Of a stretch of 64,000 bases of DNA, positions 8,879 to 16,589 are shown piece by piece. Origin of the DNA: Candidatus Korarchaeum sp. Lineage in GTDB: Archaea > Korarchaeota > Korarchaeia > Korarchaeales > Korarchaeaceae. Each line of letters starts with the position of its first letter. Within the stretch, counting starts at the first letter, position 1. The notes beneath the pieces were generated by a model. It did not search any database and was not told where the DNA came from. It worked only from the letters and a program-made list of their open reading frames with translations. The stretch lies in contig JAWAID010000001.1 of assembly GCA_038888615.1 (NCBI GenBank), forward strand, positions 806,001 to 870,000, read 5' to 3'. The position numbers and the translations under genes were made by a program.

Positions 8879-9892
8879 TCAAGCGTACCTTATCCTGGGA
8901 TCCAGGAAGGCGTAGAGTATGTCCACTATCAGGTTCGCCAGGGAGTATATGAGCGCTATCAGGAGGGTCGCTCCCATGACGGCGAGGAAGTCCACCGAAA
9001 GGAAGGCCCCCGTGGAGTACCTCCCCAGGCCGGGCCACGCGAAGATGGTCTCGGTCAACACGGCACCCTCGAGCAAGCTACCGTAGGTCATCCCTATGAC
9101 CGTTGTGGTTGGAATGAGAGCGTTCCTGAGCGCGTGCCTGAAGAGGACGACCCTCTCAGTTAACCCCTTGGATCTGGCCGCCTTTATGAAGTCCTGGTTC
9201 AGCACCTCCAGGAGGGCCGCTCTGGTTATTCTGGTTATCGAAGCGGATGCGTAGTAGCCTAGGACGAACGAAGGGAGTGCTAGATGCCATAAAGCGTTGG
9301 AAAGGGCTTCAAAGTTGCCGGCGAGTAGGCTGTCCAGCAGGAGGAGTCCCGTCACCCTGGGAGGCTCCGGCACCCCTGGATCAAGCCTACCAGGTCCCGG
9401 AAACAGGCCCAGCTTGTAATAAAGGACGAAGAGTAGGATCAAGCCTAACCAGAAGACGGGCATGCTCACCCCCATCAGGGCGAATATCCTAGAGACATGA
9501 TCCGGCCACCTGTCCTTCTTGATCGCCGAAACTATCCCGAGGGGGATCCCTATAGCTACGGCTACCACCATGGCTGATGTGGCGAGCTCTATCGTCGCGG
9601 GGAAGAAGTAGAGGAGATCCTCCATGACAGGTTTGTTGGTCCTTATGGACTTCCCGAGGTCTCCCTTCGATAGCTTAATGAGATAATCGATGAACTGCTC
9701 GTGAACGGGTTTATCGAATCCCCACTCCCTCCTTATCTTCTCAACCAGCTCAGGTGATGCCTGAGGACCCAGAATAGCACCTATGGGATCCGCTGGAATG
9801 ACATGGGAAACGAAGAAAGTGATGACCACTATACCGAAGAGGACGAAGGCCATGAGGATAAGTCTCCTCATTACGTAAGTCCTCAGGTCCAT
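8879..9892 (-). CDS. Peptide ABC transporter permease (DppB/OppB-like)
   Basis: A 337-aa permease with the DppB layout. TM1 is LILMAFVLFGIVVITFF. A periplasmic-type loop VIPADPIGAILGPQASPELVEKI follows, then further TM segments and the EAA loop QDFIKAARSKGLTERVVLFRHALRNALIP. The C-terminal DILYAFLDPRIRYA is the family end motif. I prefer the ATG at 9892, preceded by GGGAGG. The frame opens at a TTG (9907) that overlaps this ribosome-binding site. It is the second gene of the operon, after the substrate-binding protein. Confidence 0.88.
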   Translation of the reverse strand: MDLRTYVMRRLILMAFVLFGIVVITFFVSHVIPADPIGAILGPQASPELVEKIRREWGFDKPVHEQFIDYLIKLSKGDLGKSIRTNKPVMEDLLYFFPATIELATSAMVVAVAIGIPLGIVSAIKKDRWPDHVSRIFALMGVSMPVFWLGLILLFVLYYKLGLFPGPGRLDPGVPEPPRVTGLLLLDSLLAGNFEALSNALWHLALPSFVLGYYASASITRITRAALLEVLNQDFIKAARSKGLTERVVLFRHALRNALIPTTTVIGMTYGSLLEGAVLTETIFAWPGLGRYSTGAFLSVDFLAVMGATLLIALIYSLANLIVDILYAFLDPRIRYA

Positions 9893-9925
9893 CACTAGTC
9901 CTCCCAAAAAAGTGGAAGTGGGGGA

Positions 9926-11602
9926 TCAGCTACCAACGACCTTCGATACCTTAGAGAGGTCCAGAACGAAGAAAGTTGGGTCGGGGAGCCAGTTCTTCAC
10001 GTAGTCCCTTATCACCTGTTGCGCAACTTCCTGATAGAGCATAGCGTAGGGACCGTGATCGAGTATGTAATCGGTCAGGGTGAGGTACATCTCCTCCCTT
10101 CTCTTGAGGTCCATCTCAGCGGATGCCTTCTCAGCTAGGTCAGCGGCGTAATCATCGTACCAACTGTTCCTCCACGCCAGCTGCCTTATTCTGTAGTTCG
10201 CGAAGGCCATGGCATTGCTATCTGGGTCGGGGTAATCCGAGCCCCACTGCGCTAGGACGAGTTGCAGGCCCTGCTTCCTATACTTCTCGTACATCATGGA
10301 GGCGGTCATCTGATTTATCTTCACCCTTATCCCGCATTCAGCCAGGTCAGCCTGTATCTTTGTCGCTATATCTATCGCTGGATAAGTCGGTGCGGTCGTG
10401 AGTTCTATTTCGAAACCATCCGGGTAGCCGGCCTTCGCGAGCAGCTGCTTGGCTAAAGTGACGTTCCTATAGTAAGGTGTCTTCGGGTTCGCTCCTAAAA
10501 GACCCTTCGGAACGACTGTCTGCCACTTTATAGCAGCTCCCTTTAAGATGTCGTTGACTATGGAATCGTAATCTATGCAGTACCTTATCGCATCCCTTAC
10601 CTCCTCCTTATCTAACGGTTTTACGGCAACGTTCATTCCTATGTAACGGTTTTGGAACCTCTCAACACGTACTACTTTAACTCCGGGTTGCTTCTCGACT
10701 TGTTTCACCTGATCCGCTGTCAAATCTATAACTACATCGGCGTCTCCCTTCTGAATCAGTAGGAGCTGATCCGTCGGCTCAGGGACATGCTTTATTATGA
10801 CCGTCTTGAGAATGGGTTGCCCCGTTTTCCAGTAATTGGGATTGGCCCTCAACACGAACTGAGATTCCCTATCCCATCTCTCCAGTACGAAGGGCCCGCT
10901 TCCAGCGCTGTGGTCGGTGAGCCACTCGCTGCCCATGTCACCGTTCTTCGCGTGAGCTTCTACGACCTTGCTATCGACTATGCTGGAGGTCGTGAAGGTT
11001 AAGACGCTCAGGAAGAAGCTGGGAGCCACCGTCTTGTTCAGCCTTATCCTGACGGTGTAATCGTCCACCTTCTCGATCTGCTCAGGACTCTTGAGGAACG
11101 GTTCGATAACGGAGTAAGCAGTTTGCTTGAGCTTGATAACTCTCTGTAATGAGTAAACGACGTCATCTGCCGTCAGGGGATTCCCACTGGCGAACTTTAT
11201 CCCCTTCCTTATGTAGAAGGTCCAGACCAGGCCATCCGGGCTGTACTCCCACCTCTCGGCTACCTCGGGCTTCACGTTGATCAGATCCGGGAGCTCGAAG
11301 TCCACCAACTTATCGTAGAGCTGATTAGTGACGAAGCAGGAGGTGAACTCGTAAGCTCTAGCTGGGTCCAGGGAAACGGCATCGGAGGTGTCCATAGCGA
11401 TTATCAGGGTGTCGGCGGGGGTCCTCATCTCCGGGGCCGGAGTGGTCGTTACGGTAGGGGTTACCGCGGGGGGAGCGCCGGTGACGGTCACCGTGGTGGT
11501 TACGGTCGTGGTCACCCCCTTCCCGGGTGGTGCGATGAAGTAACCGATGGCTAAACCCACGATGAGGAGGATCAAGGGTAGGGCGAGGTCCCTAGCCGTC
11601 AT
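9926..11602 (-). CDS. Extracellular oligopeptide-binding protein (SBP family 5)
   Basis: A 558-aa solute-binding protein. An N-terminal hydrophobic segment (LALPLILLIVGLAIGYFIAPP) is followed by a Thr/Pro/Val-rich linker (VTTTVTTTVTVTGAPPA), which tethers the binding lobe outside the cell in many archaea. The mature part has SBP_bac_5 landmarks: DTLIIAMDTSDAVSLDPARAYEFTS, RKGIKFASGNPLTADDVVYSLQRV, and GSGPFVLERWDRESQFVLRANPNYW. The start is the ATG at 11602 with AGAGGTG upstream; the open frame to 11686 runs through the promoter. It is the first and promoter-proximal gene of the peptide-import operon. The surface Thr-rich linker is a likely glycosylation region (inference). Confidence 0.9.
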   Translation of the reverse strand: MTARDLALPLILLIVGLAIGYFIAPPGKGVTTTVTTTVTVTGAPPAVTPTVTTTPAPEMRTPADTLIIAMDTSDAVSLDPARAYEFTSCFVTNQLYDKLVDFELPDLINVKPEVAERWEYSPDGLVWTFYIRKGIKFASGNPLTADDVVYSLQRVIKLKQTAYSVIEPFLKSPEQIEKVDDYTVRIRLNKTVAPSFFLSVLTFTTSSIVDSKVVEAHAKNGDMGSEWLTDHSAGSGPFVLERWDRESQFVLRANPNYWKTGQPILKTVIIKHVPEPTDQLLLIQKGDADVVIDLTADQVKQVEKQPGVKVVRVERFQNRYIGMNVAVKPLDKEEVRDAIRYCIDYDSIVNDILKGAAIKWQTVVPKGLLGANPKTPYYRNVTLAKQLLAKAGYPDGFEIELTTAPTYPAIDIATKIQADLAECGIRVKINQMTASMMYEKYRKQGLQLVLAQWGSDYPDPDSNAMAFANYRIRQLAWRNSWYDDYAADLAEKASAEMDLKRREEMYLTLTDYILDHGPYAMLYQEVAQQVIRDYVKNWLPDPTFFVLDLSKVSKVVGS

Positions 11603-11635
11603 AAAAACACCTCTTGATAGGGGGGACTCCGCGTG

Positions 11636-11652
11636 ACAAATATAAAGCTTTT
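11636..11652 (-). promoter_or_regulatory. Promoter of the peptide ABC operon
   Basis: On the minus strand it reads AAAAGCTTTATATTTG, a BRE plus TATA box. It is about 40 bp upstream of the SBP start codon, leaving a leader of about 15 nt that contains the AGAGGTG ribosome-binding site. No other promoter-like element is evident before the following four cistrons, which are tightly packed. Confidence 0.6.
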
Positions 11653-11689
11653 GTTTAAAAAATTTGAAAATTTGCCGAAATAACACTCA

Positions 11690-13480
11690 TCAATCCAAGC
11701 CCAGTTGTCTCAGCGTCTCGGGCCTGGGAACCCCCTCGCCGTCCCAACCCCTCACCTCGTAGTATAGGTCCAGGAACCTCTCCTGCTCCTCCTCAGTTAT
11801 CCCCCTCTCCTCCCCATCGTGTACGAAAGTCTCCTTGAGCAGCCTCCTGGGCAATCTATCGTCCTTCCTCCTGATCCCTAGCCTCACGTTGTACATCCTA
11901 GTCAGGTTTATTATCCTCTTAGCAGCGTTCCTCATGTCCTCGACGCTGGTCTCCCTCCCCGTGATCATCGTGTAGTACTTAGAGATCTCCTCCCAAGCTA
12001 TCGTGGTCCTGGTTGAGAACCTGCAGAGGGCCAGGGAATCGCCTAGAGCTGCTAACTCCTCTAGGTTAGCTAGAACTAATGTCTTCTCCATGTTTATGGT
12101 CTTCCTGTCTCCCCCTATCCCCCTGGTGTCAGCGTAGTACCCCGTTATCCTCAGATGACAAGCTCCCCTGGAGGAGAGGCCGTAGCCTATTATCATGCTC
12201 TTCAGGGTCCTGGGATCGTAGCCAGCGGGCTCGAGCCCCTTCACGTGAACGGCTATATCCTCGAGCCCCAGCTTTCTCGAGGCCGAGGCGACCCCCTCGG
12301 CCAGTATATCGCCGACACCCTCCCTTCTCGCTATCATATCAGCTAATCTGTGCAGGGATTCGGGATCACCATAATCCAGTTTGAAGCCGGGATCGAGCTT
12401 CCCCCTCCTGTAGGCCTCTATAGCGAACCCCAGGACGTTGCCCAGCGTTATGGTGTCCATCCCCAGCCTGTCCGCTTGGTCATTGAGCCACACTATCGCT
12501 TTGACATCCGTTACCGCGCAGAGCCCTCCTATCGCATATACAGTCTCGTACTCGAGCTCCACCTCGCTACCAGCGTACCTCCCTTCCCTAACCTTGCTGT
12601 ACCTACCGCAAGGGGTCGGGCAACCGAAACAGGCCTTCGGGTGGATGAAGACCTCCCTCTTTATGGCGTCCCAAGCTATGTTCTCCCAGCCATCGACGGA
12701 GCCTTTGGACCAGTAGTAGCTCGGGAAGAAGCCCCAGAGGTTAGCTAACTCAACCCCTCCCGTAGTACCCTTCTCGAAGTAAGCCTTGAGCTCCTGCTTC
12801 GCCCTAGGAACTATGACCTCAGCCGAGAACCTCCTCACCCCTTCGGGATCAGCCGCATCCCATTCCTGCTTATCGTACTCCACTACTATGGCCTTCAGCC
12901 TCTTGGATCCCATCACAGCTCCTCCACCCGTTCTACCACCCTGCCTCCACTTCTCATTGCCTATTGCTGCGAACTTGACCAGATTCTCGCCTGCAGGTCC
13001 TATAGAAGCCACTGAGCACCTACCATGCTCCCTCTTCAGCTCCTCCTCCGTCTCATAGATGTCCTTGCCCCACAAGCCGCTAGCGTCCCTGAACTCGATG
13101 CCGTTCTCGCTCAGGACCAGATAAGTGGGCCTCTCAGCGCTCTTCATTACGACCAAAGCGGTCGTCCCGACCCACCTGGTGGCCGCCCCCAGCGTACCCC
13201 CTATCACGGACTCCCCTATTATCCCCGTCTGAGGCGACTTGAAGACGAAGGTCCCCTTTCCGGAGTAAGGTACAGCTGTACCCGTGAAGGGGCCTATAGC
13301 GAATATAAGTGGATTCTCAGGTCCCAAGGGATCAGTGTTAGCATCGGTCATATCGTATAGGATCTTAGCACCTATCCCCTTTCCTCCTATGAAGTTCCAA
13401 GCTAGTTCATCCGGAACAGGTTCGCTCCTGACCTTCCTCTCGCGGAGATCAACCCAGTGGATGAGACCGTATCCCCTCAT
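11690..13480 (-). CDS. aor: Tungsten/molybdopterin aldehyde:ferredoxin oxidoreductase family protein
   Basis: A 596-aa AOR-family enzyme. The N-terminal domain has NFIGGKGIGAKILYD and IFAIGPFTGTAVPYSGKGTFVFKSPQTG, typical of bis-pterin binding. RTGGGAVMGSKRLKAIVV and the cluster motif CFGCPTPCGR (CX2CX3C) follow, and a distal Cys in DSLALCRFS probably provides the fourth ligand. AOR enzymes oxidise aldehydes from amino-acid fermentation to acids and reduce ferredoxin. That fits the adjacent peptide importer, but the specific aldehyde is unknown. The frame opens at 13528, but the ATG at 13480 is better: a TATA element lies at 13507-13518, giving an almost leaderless mRNA. It ends 4 bp before the SBP upstream open frame. 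Confidence 0.9.
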   Translation of the reverse strand: MRGYGLIHWVDLRERKVRSEPVPDELAWNFIGGKGIGAKILYDMTDANTDPLGPENPLIFAIGPFTGTAVPYSGKGTFVFKSPQTGIIGESVIGGTLGAATRWVGTTALVVMKSAERPTYLVLSENGIEFRDASGLWGKDIYETEEELKREHGRCSVASIGPAGENLVKFAAIGNEKWRQGGRTGGGAVMGSKRLKAIVVEYDKQEWDAADPEGVRRFSAEVIVPRAKQELKAYFEKGTTGGVELANLWGFFPSYYWSKGSVDGWENIAWDAIKREVFIHPKACFGCPTPCGRYSKVREGRYAGSEVELEYETVYAIGGLCAVTDVKAIVWLNDQADRLGMDTITLGNVLGFAIEAYRRGKLDPGFKLDYGDPESLHRLADMIARREGVGDILAEGVASASRKLGLEDIAVHVKGLEPAGYDPRTLKSMIIGYGLSSRGACHLRITGYYADTRGIGGDRKTINMEKTLVLANLEELAALGDSLALCRFSTRTTIAWEEISKYYTMITGRETSVEDMRNAAKRIINLTRMYNVRLGIRRKDDRLPRRLLKETFVHDGEERGITEEEQERFLDLYYEVRGWDGEGVPRPETLRQLGLD

Positions 13481-13506
13481 GCGGACCCGATCCCAATGGA
13501 GGGAGA

Positions 13507-13518
13507 TGATATAAACTT
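13507..13518 (-). promoter_or_regulatory. TATA box of the AOR gene
   Basis: Minus-strand AAAGTTTATATC, about 33 bp before the ATG at 13480. It lies inside the longer open frame, which supports the downstream start. Confidence 0.5.
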
Positions 13519-13524
13519 TGAGTA

Positions 13525-13857
13525 ACACTCGTTGACCTCGGATGTAAGACAGCTATGCTTACCTGTAAATGCACTTATTACGAAGAGCCTCGTTGGCTTT
13601 CCACGCTTAACCAGGTATTTACCCTAACATTAGGTTAGGATAACCATCAAACTCACTGTGTTGTGGAATGGTTTCCCTATATCCGAAACTCCCGGCACTC
13701 GGTCCCAGTGCGAGGTCCCAGCTTCCCCCACCTAACTTGACTCACCCTATCCTCCCATCAGGAGCTCCTCCTATCTCACGCGACACTGATACGCTCAACA
13801 GGGGCCTGGTGGGATCGATATGGTGTCTGAGACCACACCTCATCGTGACGATGACTA
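13525..13857. other. Intergenic region without a recognisable gene
   Basis: About 330 bp between the AOR promoter and the pst regulatory repeats. Neither strand has a convincing ORF, tRNA or known RNA motif. A short CT-rich stretch (13725-13780) and weak inverted repeats are present but not diagnostic. Confidence 0.4.
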
Positions 13858-13885
13858 TCTATATAGATTATATAGTCTATATAGA
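13858..13885 (+). promoter_or_regulatory. Tandem palindromic A/T boxes upstream of pstC (candidate operator)
   Basis: The 10-bp palindrome TCTATATAGA occurs twice, at 13858-13867 and 13876-13885. The two copies are 18 bp apart start to start and are separated by TTATATAG. They end 24 bp upstream of the pst TATA box at 13909-13922. Spacing near two helical turns suggests a dimeric regulator or upstream activating sequence for phosphate-starvation control. The repeat is seen directly; the role is inferred. Confidence 0.5.
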
Positions 13886-13908
13886 TATATTTTCCCTATC
13901 AGGATAAT

Positions 13909-13922
13909 GTTTATAATTTTAA
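13909..13922 (+). promoter_or_regulatory. TATA box of the pstCAB operon
   Basis: GTTTATAATTTTAA. Transcription would begin about 13940-13945. This excludes the TTG at 13937 as start and favours the ATG at 13961. Confidence 0.6.
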
Positions 13923-13960
13923 CACCTCTGTAACTGTTGAGAGGGAAGGTAGCCAGGAGT

Positions 13961-14926
13961 ATGCCTCCGACCTCGCCTCTACAGCGGTTCAGAGGACCCA
14001 TGCTGCCCAAATACGATAAGGGATTTTTCCTCCTACTCCTTCCCTTCGCCTCGATAGTGTTCGTGGTCTTCATCGCTCTCACCTACGTAGTACTATCGGT
14101 ATCCTATCCCTCTATCTCCAAATTCGGGACGAAGCTCTTCACGGAGAACGTCTGGAGACCCTCAGAAGCAGGCGAGGAGTTCGTGAGATATGGGCTCCTA
14201 GCTCCTCTCTATGGAACGCTAGTCACATCCCTCATAGCTGCGACCATAGCGCTACCCCTCTCGCTATCGACAGTTTACCTGGTCGAGGAGCTGGCTCGCT
14301 CGAAGCTGAGAGAAGTACTCTCGACAACGATAGATCTGATGGCAGGACTTCCAACAGTTCTCTATGGACTATGGGGTGTAGAAGTCATGATACCCTTCAT
14401 AAGAGATAGCTTAATGACCCCTCTTCACTTATACCTCCCATGGATACCTCTCTTCTCATGTGAACCCCTTAGCGGGGCCTCATTCCTCTCCGCGGGTATC
14501 CTTTTAGCCATAATGATAATACCTTTCATGCACAGCTTGGTTCAGGACGCTTACAGGAGCATTCCAAGGACTTACAGGGAAGCTGCTCTCTCTCTAGGGG
14601 CTAACAGGTACGAGTACTTCAGGATAATGCTTTCAATGATAAAACCAGCCGTGATAGCCTCTCTCCTCCTAGGACTCGGGAGGGCATCAAGTGAGACAGT
14701 AGCGGTAGCTTTAGTGGTGGGCAACTCATTCAACTTATCTCCGTGCCTCTTTTCGCCTGGCTACACCATACCCTCACTCATAGCAAACCAGTTCTCCGAG
14801 TCCAACTTTTACCCCTACATGCAGAGCGCCCTCTATGCTGGCGGACTCGTCCTGCTGCTCCTAGGGGTGGCCTCCAGCATCACGGGCTTGATCATGATGA
14901 GGAAAGTGAGGGAGATGTATGGTTAG
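13961..14926 (+). CDS. pstC: Phosphate ABC transporter permease PstC
   Basis: A 321-aa polytopic permease with about six TM helices (FFLLLLPFASIVFVVFIALTYVVLSV first). The EAA-type loop TYREAALSLGANRYEYFRIMLSMIKPAVIAS and the sequence GLGRASSETVAVALVVGNS are characteristic of PstC/PstA, where the conserved Arg and Glu in this segment are needed for phosphate translocation in the E. coli homologue. The start is set by the promoter at 13909-13922. It overlaps pstA by 8 bp. No PstS phosphate-binding protein is adjacent. Confidence 0.88.
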   Translation: MPPTSPLQRFRGPMLPKYDKGFFLLLLPFASIVFVVFIALTYVVLSVSYPSISKFGTKLFTENVWRPSEAGEEFVRYGLLAPLYGTLVTSLIAATIALPLSLSTVYLVEELARSKLREVLSTTIDLMAGLPTVLYGLWGVEVMIPFIRDSLMTPLHLYLPWIPLFSCEPLSGASFLSAGILLAIMIIPFMHSLVQDAYRSIPRTYREAALSLGANRYEYFRIMLSMIKPAVIASLLLGLGRASSETVAVALVVGNSFNLSPCLFSPGYTIPSLIANQFSESNFYPYMQSALYAGGLVLLLLGVASSITGLIMMRKVREMYG

Positions 14927-15761
14927 CATCAGGGAGGTTAAGGAGAAAGCTTTCATCGCAATCTCAGTTTTCCTAGCGGCTCTTGCGGTACTGCCCATAT
15001 TCCACATACTGTTCTCAGTGCTCTACAGGGGGCTGCCCCCCATCTTAGCGGCTGGGACGACTTTCCTCACGGAAGCCCCTCCCCCTCCGGGTAGGGGTAT
15101 CGGGGGAATAGGGCCCTCCCTAGTCGGGACCTTCATGCTGGCGTTGATATCCTCCCTCGTAGGAGTGCCCCTCTCGTTCGCCTCAGCCCTATTCTCGGTC
15201 GAGTTCCCTGATAACCTCATCTCGAGGGGGGTCAGGACCCTGAGCAAGGCCCTCCTCCAGATCCCATCCATACTCGTTGGCATGCTCATATACATGCTCA
15301 TCGTAATCCCAATGGGTAGATTCTCAATGCTAGCGGGCTCCCTAGCTTTAGCCATAATGATGATCCCTTACGTAACGACATACGTTGAGGAAGCATTGGA
15401 AAGCGTCCCGAAGACTTACAGGGAAGCGGGTTATGCCCTTGGCTTCTCGAGGACTCAGGTCGTTTTTAAGGTGAGCGTGAGCATAGCTAAGAGGGGTATA
15501 TTGACCGGTGTACTGATAGGGTTCGCTAAGGTGACTGGCGAAACGGCACCCCTGCTCTTCACGGTGGGGAAGCAGAGGCAGGAGGTCTCCCTGAACCCCC
15601 TCGGCTACTCGGATTCGATATCCCTCCTGATATTCGACTTCGTCCAGACGCCCTACGCGAACTGGCACGAGGTAGCCTGGGGCGCGGCCCTCGTGCTGAC
15701 CTCAATATTCCTAGCGATATTCCTGATCTCGAGGAGCTTCACCAGGAGGGTCGTGCTATGA
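14919..15761 (+). CDS. pstA: Phosphate ABC transporter permease PstA
   Basis: A 280-aa permease with about six TM segments. A periplasmic-type loop TTFLTEAPPPPGRGIGGIGPSLVGT is typical of PstA. The EAA loop is TYREAGYALGFSRTQVVFKVSVSIAK, followed by FAKVTGETAPLLFTVG, equivalent to the PstA RAxGETAP motif. It overlaps both pstC (8 bp) and pstB (4 bp), so the three proteins are translationally coupled. Confidence 0.88.
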   Translation: MVSIREVKEKAFIAISVFLAALAVLPIFHILFSVLYRGLPPILAAGTTFLTEAPPPPGRGIGGIGPSLVGTFMLALISSLVGVPLSFASALFSVEFPDNLISRGVRTLSKALLQIPSILVGMLIYMLIVIPMGRFSMLAGSLALAIMMIPYVTTYVEEALESVPKTYREAGYALGFSRTQVVFKVSVSIAKRGILTGVLIGFAKVTGETAPLLFTVGKQRQEVSLNPLGYSDSISLLIFDFVQTPYANWHEVAWGAALVLTSIFLAIFLISRSFTRRVVL

Positions 15762-16519
15762 GGAAGGTAGCTCTGCTGATGAGCGGGTTGAGCGTTAAGA
15801 TAGCGGGGAAGGAGATACTGAGGAACGTAAATCTCGAGCTCCCGGAGAGGAGGATACTGGCCGTAATGGGCCCCTCGGGCTCGGGCAAGTCGACCCTCCT
15901 GAGGGCCATAAACAGGTTGCTCGATATAGTGCCCTCCTGCGAGGTGACGGGGAAGGTGATCATCCACGGGGTGGACGCGTACTCCTCAGATCCCTACAAG
16001 GTGAGGAGGCTCACAGGAATGGTCTTTCAGGTCCCTAACCCCTTCCCCAATATGAGCATCTACGATAACGTCGCGATAGGTCCTAAATTGAATGGTTTAG
16101 TCAGGAACAAGGGGGATCTGGATGAGCTGGTCAGGTGGGCGCTGGAGAAAGCCATGCTGTGGGACGAGGTCAAGGATAGGCTGAGGGACCCCCCGCACAA
16201 GCTGAGCGGGGGTCAGCAGCAGAGGCTCTGCTTAGCCAGGGCCTTGGCCCTGAAGCCGAAGTTACTGCTGCTGGATGAGCCGACGGCGAACGTAGACCCG
16301 ATAAACGCTGCCAAGATAGAGGAAGCCCTGAGGGGCCTAGTCGAGTCCCACGAGATAACTGTCGTCTTCGTGACGCATACTCCCCATCAAGCGATGAGGA
16401 TCTCGGACTACGTGGCTTTTCTCTACATGGGTGAGCTCGTTGAGTTCGGCCTCACCCAGGAGATCGTCCTTAACCCGAGGCACGAGCTGACAGCGAGGTT
16501 CCTGAAGGGTGAGGTCTGA
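15758..16519 (+). CDS. pstB: Phosphate ABC transporter ATPase PstB
   Basis: A 253-aa ATPase with Walker A GPSGSGKSTLLRAINRL, the PstB-specific Q-loop MVFQVPNPFPNMSIYDNVAIGPKL, signature KLSGGQQQRLCLARALAL, Walker B LLLLDEPTANVDP, and FVTHTPHQAMRISDY. It drives phosphate import with PstC and PstA. It is the last gene of the operon and converges on ppdK with 70 bp between stops. Confidence 0.92.
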   Translation: MRKVALLMSGLSVKIAGKEILRNVNLELPERRILAVMGPSGSGKSTLLRAINRLLDIVPSCEVTGKVIIHGVDAYSSDPYKVRRLTGMVFQVPNPFPNMSIYDNVAIGPKLNGLVRNKGDLDELVRWALEKAMLWDEVKDRLRDPPHKLSGGQQQRLCLARALALKPKLLLLDEPTANVDPINAAKIEEALRGLVESHEITVVFVTHTPHQAMRISDYVAFLYMGELVEFGLTQEIVLNPRHELTARFLKGEV

Positions 16520-16589
16520 TCCTCACCCTAACGTGAGGGCCGCTTCCCGCAGCCCTTCACCGGATCGAAAGAGAAGATCGGTGATTCGA

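Noticed and set aside
13937-13960. Upstream TTG start of pstC
   Set aside because: It lies at or before the transcription start predicted from the TATA box at 13909-13922.
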